From Streptosporangium sp. NBC_01756 (GTDB lineage Bacteria; Actinomycetota; Actinomycetes; Streptosporangiales; Streptosporangiaceae): a stretch of DNA of 64,000 bases. The stretch spans positions 3,906,001 through 3,970,000 of the forward strand of contig NZ_CP109130.1 in the NCBI RefSeq assembly GCF_035917975.1, given 5' to 3'. Made by a program: the position numbers and the translations under genes. The notes beneath the pieces are model-generated. The model was not told where the DNA came from. It ran no database searches and saw only the letters and a list, made by a program, of their open reading frames with translations. Below, one piece after another: positions 25,591 through 33,102 of this stretch. Numbering within the stretch: position 1 is the first letter of the stretch; each line of letters opens with the position of its first letter.

Positions 25591-26621
25591 ACGCGCCCGC
25601 GGGCCTCATCATGGCCGCGCGCACTCCATGGTTCGACCTGACCGAGTGCACCGGCCATCGCACCGTGCGCTGGGAGGACGGGGTACGCGTCGGCGAGGCG
25701 CCGATGACGATCGACACCCACCACGACCTCGCCTCGATCACGAAGATCCTCGCCACCACGACGGCGCTCATCCGCCTCGTCTCCGACGGCCTCGTCGAGC
25801 TGGACGCGCCGGTGCGCGGGTATCTCCCGGACTCCCCGGACGGCATCACCGTGCGCGACCTGCTCCTGCACCGGGGCGGGCTGTGGGAGTGGTATCCGCT
25901 CTACATCCGGCGGGAGATGCCGCCACCGCGCTACCGCCCAGGCCGGGAGCGGCACTATTCCGACCTCGGGTTCATCCTGCTCGGGCGGATCGTCGAGGTC
26001 GCCACCGGCCTCGGTCTGGATCGGGCCGTGTCCGAGCTGGTGACCGAGCCGCTCGGCCTCTCGTCGACCAGGTACGCCCGCCCCGCGGGCCCGCGGGTGG
26101 CCATGAGCGCGCGCGACGACCGGGTCGAGATGGACATGCTGGACTCGCAGCGGCCCTACCCCGTCCCGCACCGCAGCGCCGACTTCACCGGCTGGCGCCA
26201 CGGACCCGTGATCGGGCAGGTCGCCGACGGCAACGCCCACCACGCCTTCGGCGGCGTCTCCGGGCACGCCGGGCTCTTCTCGACCGTCCCCGACCTGCTC
26301 CGCTACTGCACCGCACTGTCCCGCTACCGCGAGCACGACGGGCTGTGGCGGCCCGACGTCGCGCAGGAGTTCTTCGCACCGGGCCCCGACGCCCAGCAGG
26401 CGCTCGGCTTCCGCAGGTACGAGCTCCAGGTCCGGGACGAGACCGTCACCGTGCTCGGTCATCCGGGCTATGTGGGCTGCGCCGTCGGTTTCGTGCCCGA
26501 CCGCGACATCGCCCTGGTCATGGCAAGCAACCGGCTGCTGGTCGAGGGGACACCCGTGCCCACGGACACTCTCTGGCACGACCTGCTGAAGGCCACCGCA
26601 CAAAAATCGAGGACAGTATGA
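25587..26621 (+). CDS. Serine hydrolase of the beta-lactamase/DD-peptidase fold
   Basis: 344-residue class C-like serine hydrolase without an obvious signal peptide. The nucleophile motif SxxK is S50-ITK53; the second motif is YSDLG in place of YxN; a late HPGYVG stretch is near the usual H/KxG position. It lies inside the muramyl salvage operon with 4-base overlaps on both sides. Bacillus has a comparable hydrolase (YbbE) in its MurNAc cluster, so trimming of stem peptides from imported muropeptides is plausible. Esterase activity cannot be excluded. Confidence 0.88.
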   Translation: MNAPAGLIMAARTPWFDLTECTGHRTVRWEDGVRVGEAPMTIDTHHDLASITKILATTTALIRLVSDGLVELDAPVRGYLPDSPDGITVRDLLLHRGGLWEWYPLYIRREMPPPRYRPGRERHYSDLGFILLGRIVEVATGLGLDRAVSELVTEPLGLSSTRYARPAGPRVAMSARDDRVEMDMLDSQRPYPVPHRSADFTGWRHGPVIGQVADGNAHHAFGGVSGHAGLFSTVPDLLRYCTALSRYREHDGLWRPDVAQEFFAPGPDAQQALGFRRYELQVRDETVTVLGHPGYVGCAVGFVPDRDIALVMASNRLLVEGTPVPTDTLWHDLLKATAQKSRTV

Positions 26622-28222
26622 CGAGCCCCGGGCCGCTCCTGGCCATCCGCGACCTGTCGGTCGCCTTCCGCACCGGCAAGCAGGACGCCACCGTCGTGAA
26701 GAACGTCTCGCTGGAGATCATGCCCGGCCAGACCGTCGCGGTCGTCGGCGAGTCGGGGTCGGGCAAGTCCACCACGGCGGCCGCGATCAACCGCCTCCTT
26801 CCCGACAACGGCCGCATCACCGGCGGGCAGGTGCTCTTCGAGGGGCGTGACCTGGCCACGGCGAGCGAGCGCGAGATGACCGCGATCCGCGGGGCGGGGA
26901 TCGGGCTCGTCCCCCAGGACCCGATGTCCAACCTCAACCCGCTCATGCGTGTCGGGGAGCAGATCGCCGAGGCCCTTGAGGTGCACGGCGTCGCCTCGGG
27001 CAAGGCGGCCCGCGCGCGCGTGGCCGGGCTCCTGGACATGGTCGGCATCCCCGATCCGGAGCAGCGGATCGACCAGTACCCGCACGAGTTCTCCGGCGGG
27101 ATGCGCCAGCGCGTGCTCATCGCCATCGGCCTGGCCTGCCGGCCGAAACTGCTCATCGCCGACGAGCCGACCTCCGCGCTCGACGTGACCGTGCAACGGC
27201 GCATCCTCGACCAGCTCGCGGAACTCACCGCGGAGATGGGCACGGCCGTCTTCCTCATCACCCACGACCTCGCCCTGGCCGCCGAGCGCGCCGACGTCGT
27301 GGCTGTCATGTACCAGGGCGAGATCGTCGAGGTGGGCCCGGCGGCCGAGATCCTGGCCGACCCCGCCCACGAGTACACCCGGCGCCTGCTGCGCGCCGTA
27401 CCCAGCCTGTCGTCGGTGCGGATGCTCGAACCGCCGCGGGACACCGAGGACCTCGTGGAGATCGAGGACCTGCGCAAGGTCTTCCCGATCCGGGGCAGCG
27501 CGGCGGAGTTCACCGCGGTCGACGCGGTCACCTTCGGCATTCCCCGCGGCCACACCGTGTCCATCGTCGGCGAGTCGGGATCGGGCAAGTCGACGACCGC
27601 GAACCTGCTGCTCGGCCTCGACGACGTCACCTCGGGACGGATCCGCTTCGACGGCACCGACGTGACCTCGCTGGGCCGGCGCGAGCTCTTCGCGTTCCGC
27701 CGGCGCGTGCAGCCGGTCTTCCAGAACCCGTACGCCTCGCTCGACCCCCGCTACACCGTGGAGAAGTCGATCGCCGAGCCGCTGCGCGTGCACCGCGTCG
27801 GCACCGCGGCGAGCCGCAAGCGGACCGCGGCCGAACTGCTCGACCAGGTCTCACTGCCCGCGTCGCTGGCCCAGCGGCTGCCGCACGAGCTGTCCGGCGG
27901 CCAGCGCCAGCGGGTCGCCATCGCCAGGGCGCTGGCGCTCTCGCCCGAGCTCGTCGTGCTCGACGAGGCCGTCTCGGCCCTCGACGTGCTCGTCCAGGCG
28001 CAGATCCTCGAACTGCTCGCCGAACTGCAGCGCGAGCTCGGGCTCAGCTACCTGTTCATCAGCCACGACCTCGCGGTGGTCCGCATGATCTCGCACTCGG
28101 TCCACGTGATGCAGCGCGGGCGGATCGTGGAGAGCGGGACCGCGAGCGAGATCTTCGAGCACCCCACGGCCGACTACACCCGCGAACTACTGGCCGCGAT
28201 CCCCGGAACCGGGCGCCGGTAG
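26618..28222 (+). CDS. Fused double ABC ATPase (DppD-DppF type)
   Basis: 534-residue cytoplasmic protein with two complete ABC domains that energise the DppB/DppC-type permeases. Domain 1 spans about 5-265 (Walker A GESGSGKS with K50; signature FSGGMRQRV; Walker [13 protein letters not shown]). Domain 2 spans about 280-530 (Walker A with K324; signature LSGGQRQRV; Walker B VVLDEAVSALD). In domain 2 the usual DEPTSALD reads DEAVSALD, still keeping the catalytic acidic pair. ATG 26618 overlaps the hydrolase stop. It is last gene of the operon, unusual in being separated from the permeases by three enzyme genes. Confidence 0.94.
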   Translation: MTSPGPLLAIRDLSVAFRTGKQDATVVKNVSLEIMPGQTVAVVGESGSGKSTTAAAINRLLPDNGRITGGQVLFEGRDLATASEREMTAIRGAGIGLVPQDPMSNLNPLMRVGEQIAEALEVHGVASGKAARARVAGLLDMVGIPDPEQRIDQYPHEFSGGMRQRVLIAIGLACRPKLLIADEPTSALDVTVQRRILDQLAELTAEMGTAVFLITHDLALAAERADVVAVMYQGEIVEVGPAAEILADPAHEYTRRLLRAVPSLSSVRMLEPPRDTEDLVEIEDLRKVFPIRGSAAEFTAVDAVTFGIPRGHTVSIVGESGSGKSTTANLLLGLDDVTSGRIRFDGTDVTSLGRRELFAFRRRVQPVFQNPYASLDPRYTVEKSIAEPLRVHRVGTAASRKRTAAELLDQVSLPASLAQRLPHELSGGQRQRVAIARALALSPELVVLDEAVSALDVLVQAQILELLAELQRELGLSYLFISHDLAVVRMISHSVHVMQRGRIVESGTASEIFEHPTADYTRELLAAIPGTGRR

Positions 28223-28385
28223 GCGCGAATCAGGCTCGTGCGCCGTGACAACTGCGCTCCTGACCAGTTCGGCGGACAACGCGTCGACCTCTTAGCTGCC
28301 CGATTCCGGCCCTTGGGTGCGGCCCGATCGTGGACGCCGTCCGACGTCCGAACGCCTCCCACGAGGGGCGCGCCCTCCGATACCG

Positions 28386-28796
28386 CTATGCGTCCTTCGC
28401 GGCCTGCACCATCTTCAGCAGGTAGCTGATGTCCTTGTCGAAGGTGATCTCGCGCAGGATGGTGGTCGGCTGCCCCTCGTCCATCCGCCAGATGAAGGTA
28501 TACAGCGCCGGCACGTCGTTTTCGACCCGGCGCATGATGATCGCCGCGTGGTCGCCGAAGTCAGTGGTGGCCGGGAAGGTGATGTCGTCGATGGAGTCAC
28601 CCACCGACTGGCCTTGTTCACGCAGCGCACGGAAGCGCGCCATGAACTGGGTCTTGGTCAGGGTGATCGTCTGGCCGGACTCATCCACCCGCACGTTCTC
28701 GAATTCCGGGTCATACAGCTGATCCAGTTGGTCCACGTCCATGGCCAGTCCGGCCTGGAGGTAGCTCCGCATGCTGTCTACGAGTGCCTGGTTCAC
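28386..28796 (-). CDS. SnoaL/NTF2-like small protein
   Basis: About 136 residues with the alpha+beta cone pattern of SnoaL-like/DUF4440 proteins (LYDPEFENVRVDESGQTITL, then MRRVENDVPALYTFIWRMDEG). GTG 28796 is chosen because GAGAGG lies 8 bases upstream; a GTG at 28805 has no room for one. It is divergent from a TetR regulator, with two inverted operators between them, so it is probably TetR-controlled. It could be a polyketide-cyclase-like enzyme or a binding protein; the substrate is unknown. Confidence 0.82.
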   Translation of the reverse strand: MNQALVDSMRSYLQAGLAMDVDQLDQLYDPEFENVRVDESGQTITLTKTQFMARFRALREQGQSVGDSIDDITFPATTDFGDHAAIIMRRVENDVPALYTFIWRMDEGQPTTILREITFDKDISYLLKMVQAAKDA

Positions 28797-28810
28797 GATC
28801 CGCACCTCTC

Positions 28811-28850
28811 TATAACGACGTTACAGCAAGGCCAATGTAACACAGTTATA
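28811..28850. promoter_or_regulatory. Pair of inverted TetR-type operators
   Basis: TATAACgacGTTACA (28811-28825) and TGTAACacaGTTATA (28836-28850) are mirror copies of one 15-bp element, 10 bases apart, filling the space between the divergent SnoaL-like and TetR genes. Occupancy would silence both promoters. Confidence 0.75.
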
Positions 28851-28852
28851 GG

Positions 28853-29476
28853 ATGGTTGCCGTGGATGCCGAGACGATCGTGAAGCAAGCCCTGACGCTG
28901 CTGAAACAGGAAGGTCTGACCGGGGTGACCTTCCGCAGGCTCACCACCAGCCTGCAGGTCAAAGCTCCCGCCATCTACTGGCGCTTCAACGACAAGCAGG
29001 AACTCCTGGAAGCGATGGCCGAAGCCATCTTGCAAGAACAATTCGCCGAGCTCGCGCCACTGCCTCCAGGCCAGTCCTGGCGGCCATGGCTGGCCGCCAT
29101 CTTCCACCGCCTGCGCCAGGCGATGCTGGCCTACCCCGACGGCGCCCGAGTCGTGGCCGGCGCCCGGCCACCCGGCACACCCACTCTCGCCCGCATCGCC
29201 GAACACGCGCTCCGCGCACTCGAAGACCGCGACCTGCCCCTGGCCGAGGCGGCGAACATCGTCTTCACCGGCACCCACTACACCTTCGGCCACGTCATCG
29301 AAGAGCAGGACTCCGCAGGCGCCCACACCATGGACACCCAGACCGCCGAGCAGTTCACCCGAACGTTCCCCACCATCGCCCGCGCCCTGGCGGAAGGCCG
29401 TCGCACCGGACTCACTCCCGACGACATCTTCAACGCGGGCGTATCCCTGATCATCGGAGACCGCGACATGCGGTAG
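28853..29476 (+). CDS. TetR family regulator
   Basis: 207-residue regulator. The HTH is at about residues 10-52 (GLTGVTFRRLTTSLQVKAPA), and the C-terminal half resembles the TetR_C ligand domain. ATG 28853 begins only 2 bases after the operator. GTG 28862, 8 bases after AGGA, is a strong alternative that shortens the protein by three residues. It probably represses itself and the divergent SnoaL-like gene. The inducer is unknown. Confidence 0.9.
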   Translation: MVAVDAETIVKQALTLLKQEGLTGVTFRRLTTSLQVKAPAIYWRFNDKQELLEAMAEAILQEQFAELAPLPPGQSWRPWLAAIFHRLRQAMLAYPDGARVVAGARPPGTPTLARIAEHALRALEDRDLPLAEAANIVFTGTHYTFGHVIEEQDSAGAHTMDTQTAEQFTRTFPTIARALAEGRRTGLTPDDIFNAGVSLIIGDRDMR

Positions 29477-29680
29477 CCCAGGAATGGGTTGTGGGCTTAT
29501 GCGGGCCGACCCCCGGAAGGGCCGCCATCGGCGCCGGCGGCGGTCGGTGCGTAGTTGCAGCTCGCCCTGGGTGTCATGTTGATGCTCGCGGGGCACATCG
29601 ACCGGATCGCTCAGGGCCATGGAGCAGAGTCCGCCTGAAATCGCACGTCTGCCATCGGGTCGTCGGCAATTCACAGGGCC

Positions 29681-29730
29681 GGGCACGTCCGCGGGCAGCA
29701 GGCAGGGGTCTCCTGCCCGCGAACGTGCCC
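29681..29730. terminator. Strong hairpin terminator
   Basis: Arms GGGCACGTCCGCGGGCAG (29681-29698) and CTGCCCGCGAACGTGCCC (29713-29730), 18 bases with one mismatch. It lies just past the stop of the minus-strand hydrolase gene at 29735 and downstream of the convergent TetR gene. Confidence 0.75.
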
Positions 29731-29734
29731 GGGA

Positions 29735-32734
29735 CTAGCTGTAGATGCCGAACTCGTAGAGCGAGTAGCCGTAGGCCGTGCCGCGCTGGGTGAGGTTCAG
29801 CCGGACGTACCTGGTTGACGTGCCGAGGTCGATGACGTCGAACCCGCCGTCACCGGTCGTGGTCGAGTAGGCGGTGCTCCAGTCCGAGCCGTTGGCCGAG
29901 GTCTGGAGCTGGTACGCCTTGCCGTACGCGCTCTCCCAGCCGAGCTGGACGCGCTTGATCGCGGTGGACCCGCCGAGGTCCACCTGGAGCCACTGCGGGT
30001 CGGCCCACTCGCTGGCCCACCGGGACGTGAAGCTGCCGTCGGTGGCCCGGCCGGGGTTGAACGGCCCGCCGTCGCCGGTCGCCTGGTAGCTGGAGGCGGT
30101 GGTCGGCTTGCCGAGCGCCACATTGGTCCCGTCGACCGTCGGCGGGACCACGCGGAACGACCGCTGCTCGATGCCGGCGTTGCCGTGCCCGTCGAAGGCG
30201 TACACGTACACCTTCCACACGCCCAGCTGCTCCGGCGCGGTCACCGAGAACCTGCCGGGGGCGGTCTGGGTGAACCTGACGTTGTCGAGGCCGCGGTTGC
30301 CGTTGACGTGCTTGTTGCTGAACATCAGGTTGTAGCGGACCAGGTCGCCGTTCGGATCGGACGCGGCGACCTCGACGGTGAAGGTCTTGCCGGCCTGGAC
30401 GGCGGTCTGCGAGCCGACCGTCATCGAGGTGATCTGCGGGGGCGTGTTCGCCGAGGGCTGCCCGGTGTAGGCCGCCCGGAGCGCGTGGTAGCCGTGCCGG
30501 CGCCAGCCGCCGGTGGTGGTGTTGAGCCACACCCCGCCGAAGTCGTTCTCCAGGCCGTAGTGGAACTCGGTCGCGCCGAGCGCGACACCCGGGTGGCTCT
30601 TGATCGCGTTCCAGCTGGCGGTGTACTGGTCCCGCTTCTCCAGATCGGTCGGCTCGTCGGGGACGCCGTTGACATCGTTTGGCACCTCCCACTCACCGTC
30701 CGGTCCCGCCTCGGTGACGATGTACGGCTTGGTGTACCCGCCGTTGATCCAGTCCTGCTTGACGGTGTGGATGGCGCCGTAGGAGTTGACCGCGAGCAGG
30801 TCCAGGGCCGGGGAGTGGGCCTTGTAGTAGGTCCAGGCGTGGGTGTAGGCGTCGGTGGAGGTGACCGGGTGGCCGGGGTCGGCGGCATGGATCGCCTGCG
30901 CCACCTCGTTGACGAACTTCGCGTACGCCACCCGCCGCTGCTCGACCACGTCGGCCGGCAGGCCGTGGTCCTGCATGGTGAGGATGACCTCGTTGCCGAC
31001 GTCCCACATGAGCACGCCCTGGCGGCCCTTGAGCGCGTTGACCCGGGCGACGATCTCGTTCTTCACGCTGGTCTTGTACGCGGTGTCGTTGACGTAGTCG
31101 GCGCCCTGGTTGAGCCAGTGCCCGACGATGACCTTGATGCCCTGCTGGGCGGCCTTGTCGATCAGCGTCGGGGTGTTGACGTCGTCGACGCCCCAGATGC
31201 GGATCGTGTTGACGCCCATGGCCGCCAGGTCGCGCATGTAGCCGTCGGCCGCGGCCTGCGGCGGGCCGTAGGTCATGCCCTTGATCTCGTAGGGTGAGCC
31301 GTTCACCTGGAGCTGCCAGTTGCCCTGCGACCCGGTCACCCGGACCGTGCTCGGCCCGGCCGGAGTGGCCGGGTCGGTCATGGCGGCGGGGACGGTGCCG
31401 GACTGCCGGGAGACCGACACCTGGTCCACGCTCAGCACGCCGCCGGAGGTGGTGGCGGCGGTCGGCGTCGTGACACCCGCGAGCGCGTTGGGCAGTGAGC
31501 CGCCGACGGCCAGGTCGAGGCGGAGGTAGAAGCCGTGGTGGACGGCGGCGTTCCAGGCGGCGACGCCGACCTGGCTCTCGCGCACGATCCAGGTCTGCCT
31601 GCCGTCGAGATAGAAGCGGATCTCCTCGTCGGTCTTGGTGCGGTCGATGACCTGGCTGTACTCGTGGTAGCCGCTCTGGCAGCCCTCGCAGGTGGCGAAA
31701 CCGCTGGTGCGGCCGTTGTACTCGTTGCACACCCCGTCGGGGGCGGTGCCGCAGTGCAGGGTGTTGGCCAGCTGGCCGCGGCCGTTGACCCCGGTCATGA
31801 TGTCGGTCTCGCCGACGGACGGCCAGTTGGTGTAGTTGCCCCGGTAGGCGGCTCCGGTGGCCCGGAAGCCGGGCCAGTAGCCCAGGGGGGCGGCGACGTC
31901 GGGCTGCTTGAGCCGGGCGCTGAACCTGAGCAGCTCACCCGGTTTCGGCTCGAAGTCGGTGCGCTGGGTCTCGATCCGGCCGGAGGTCCAGTTTCCGGCA
32001 CCGTCCTTGATCGCCTTGATGTTCAGGTTGCCGCCGCCGTCGAGGAAGACGTTGGCGGTCGAGGCGCTCATGGTCTCGACCTCGCCGGTGCCCCAGTTCG
32101 CGGCGCCGCCGGGATAGGAGGTGCCGGTGCGCAGGATCCAGCCGGCGGCCGAGGGGGAGGTGCCGGCCGGTCCGGTGAAGTCGTCCTTCCACACCTCGGT
32201 CCAGGTGCCGGGCTCCTCGGGCTCCCCGCCGGTGCCCAGCCGGCCGTAGATCTGGAACTCCCACAGGGAGTAGCCGTAGCCGGTGCCGCGGGCGGTGCCG
32301 TAGAGGCGGACGTATCGGCCGGTGCCGGTCACGTTCAGGGTCTGGGTGCCGCCGGTGCCGGTCGTGGTCGAGTAGACGTCGGTCCAGCTCGTGCCGTTGG
32401 CGGAGACCTGGAGCTTGAACGCCTTGCCGTACGCGGACTCCCAGGTCAGTACGGCACTGCTGATCGTCGCGGTGGCGCCCAGGTCGACCTGGAGCCACTG
32501 CGGATCGCTGAACGCGCTGGCCCACCGGGTGCCGGTCAGGTTTCCGTCGACCGCCGCCGCCGCGCTGTAGGCGGCGCCCTCGGACGACGAGGCCGTCGCC
32601 GTCCTGCCCTGTGACAGCAGCCCGTCGGCCGCCGCCGCCGGGCTGATGAGTGCCAGACCGGAAAGGACCAGGCTCGCCAGGGCGGCGATGACCAGGCCCG
32701 ACCGGAACCGGCCCGAACTACGAGCTGGATGCAC
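29735..32734 (-). CDS. Secreted GH16-like/clan-A glycosidase fusion flanked by F5/8C domains
   Basis: 999-residue secreted protein. GTG 32734, after AAGGAG, gives an N-terminus parallel to the DUF1996 gene at 33103. Order: signal peptide to about 36; F5/8C domain (about 37-165); GH16-like concanavalin fold (about 175-450); TIM-barrel hydrolase of clan GH-A (about 480-770) with acid/base E582 (DVGNEV) and nucleophile E675 (VTEAGPDGEW); an Ig-like domain (about 780-865); and a C-terminal F5/8C domain. In the GH16 module the signature reads E309-T-D311-I-M-T314, so the usual acid/base Glu is Thr and the module may only bind glucan. The gene lies under a GGAGAGCGCTCTCC operator. Likely substrate: beta-glucan. 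Confidence 0.85.
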   Translation of the reverse strand: MHPARSSGRFRSGLVIAALASLVLSGLALISPAAAADGLLSQGRTATASSSEGAAYSAAAAVDGNLTGTRWASAFSDPQWLQVDLGATATISSAVLTWESAYGKAFKLQVSANGTSWTDVYSTTTGTGGTQTLNVTGTGRYVRLYGTARGTGYGYSLWEFQIYGRLGTGGEPEEPGTWTEVWKDDFTGPAGTSPSAAGWILRTGTSYPGGAANWGTGEVETMSASTANVFLDGGGNLNIKAIKDGAGNWTSGRIETQRTDFEPKPGELLRFSARLKQPDVAAPLGYWPGFRATGAAYRGNYTNWPSVGETDIMTGVNGRGQLANTLHCGTAPDGVCNEYNGRTSGFATCEGCQSGYHEYSQVIDRTKTDEEIRFYLDGRQTWIVRESQVGVAAWNAAVHHGFYLRLDLAVGGSLPNALAGVTTPTAATTSGGVLSVDQVSVSRQSGTVPAAMTDPATPAGPSTVRVTGSQGNWQLQVNGSPYEIKGMTYGPPQAAADGYMRDLAAMGVNTIRIWGVDDVNTPTLIDKAAQQGIKVIVGHWLNQGADYVNDTAYKTSVKNEIVARVNALKGRQGVLMWDVGNEVILTMQDHGLPADVVEQRRVAYAKFVNEVAQAIHAADPGHPVTSTDAYTHAWTYYKAHSPALDLLAVNSYGAIHTVKQDWINGGYTKPYIVTEAGPDGEWEVPNDVNGVPDEPTDLEKRDQYTASWNAIKSHPGVALGATEFHYGLENDFGGVWLNTTTGGWRRHGYHALRAAYTGQPSANTPPQITSMTVGSQTAVQAGKTFTVEVAASDPNGDLVRYNLMFSNKHVNGNRGLDNVRFTQTAPGRFSVTAPEQLGVWKVYVYAFDGHGNAGIEQRSFRVVPPTVDGTNVALGKPTTASSYQATGDGGPFNPGRATDGSFTSRWASEWADPQWLQVDLGGSTAIKRVQLGWESAYGKAYQLQTSANGSDWSTAYSTTTGDGGFDVIDLGTSTRYVRLNLTQRGTAYGYSLYEFGIYS

Positions 32735-32783
32735 GATCTCTCCTTGAAAGGGGGGTGCCTGCCGCATCGAGGCGACAGGGGAG

Positions 32784-32797
32784 GGAGAGCGCTCTCC
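32784..32797. promoter_or_regulatory. LacI-type operator GGAGAGCGCTCTCC, copy 1
   Basis: Perfect 14-bp palindrome with central CG, 50 bases upstream of the GH16-like/clan-A fusion start and about 32 bases downstream of its TTGACA box. Confidence 0.85.
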
Positions 32798-33013
32798 GTA
32801 ACCGAGAGTGCTCCCGGAGATCGAGCAGTGTCAAGGCTCTTCCTTTCACCGGTTCGAAACGCGCTGCTCAAGCACCGGAAACCTCACCTCGGCCGTCATA
32901 TCCCTCAGAAATCGTCTTTTCGCAGGGCGGAGACGCTCTCGGAGAGATGGGAGGCGCGGACCGCCCGTGTCGGAAGTGTGAACAGCAGGTTTCAGATCGA
33001 GTCAGCGCCTGCC

Positions 33014-33019
33014 TTGACA
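33014..33019 (+). promoter_or_regulatory. -35 box of the DUF1996 gene
   Basis: TTGACA; the -10 (about 33037-33042, ACAAGC) is weak. The operator at 33048-33061 would sit at the transcription start. Confidence 0.4.
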
Positions 33020-33047
33020 AGCCGCGACAGCGCGGGACAAGCTGAAA

Positions 33048-33061
33048 GGAGAGCGCTCTCC
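33048..33061. promoter_or_regulatory. LacI-type operator GGAGAGCGCTCTCC, copy 2
   Basis: Perfect palindrome 42 bases upstream of the DUF1996 gene start. Confidence 0.85.
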
Positions 33062-33102
33062 CATCCGCCGTTCCCAACGGTTCCCCCCACCAAGGAGAGG
33101 GC

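Larger units (their letters stand above)
32735..33102. other. Divergent regulatory region of the beta-glucan regulon
   Basis: 368 bases between two divergent secreted-protein genes. It holds two perfect GGAGAGCGCTCTCC operators (32784-32797, 33048-33061), a degenerate site GAGAGTGCTCCC (32804-32815), a one-base-deleted site GGAGACGCTCTC (32929-32940), and TTGACA boxes for each direction (32834-32829 minus; 33014-33019 plus). No gene is supported. Confidence 0.7.
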
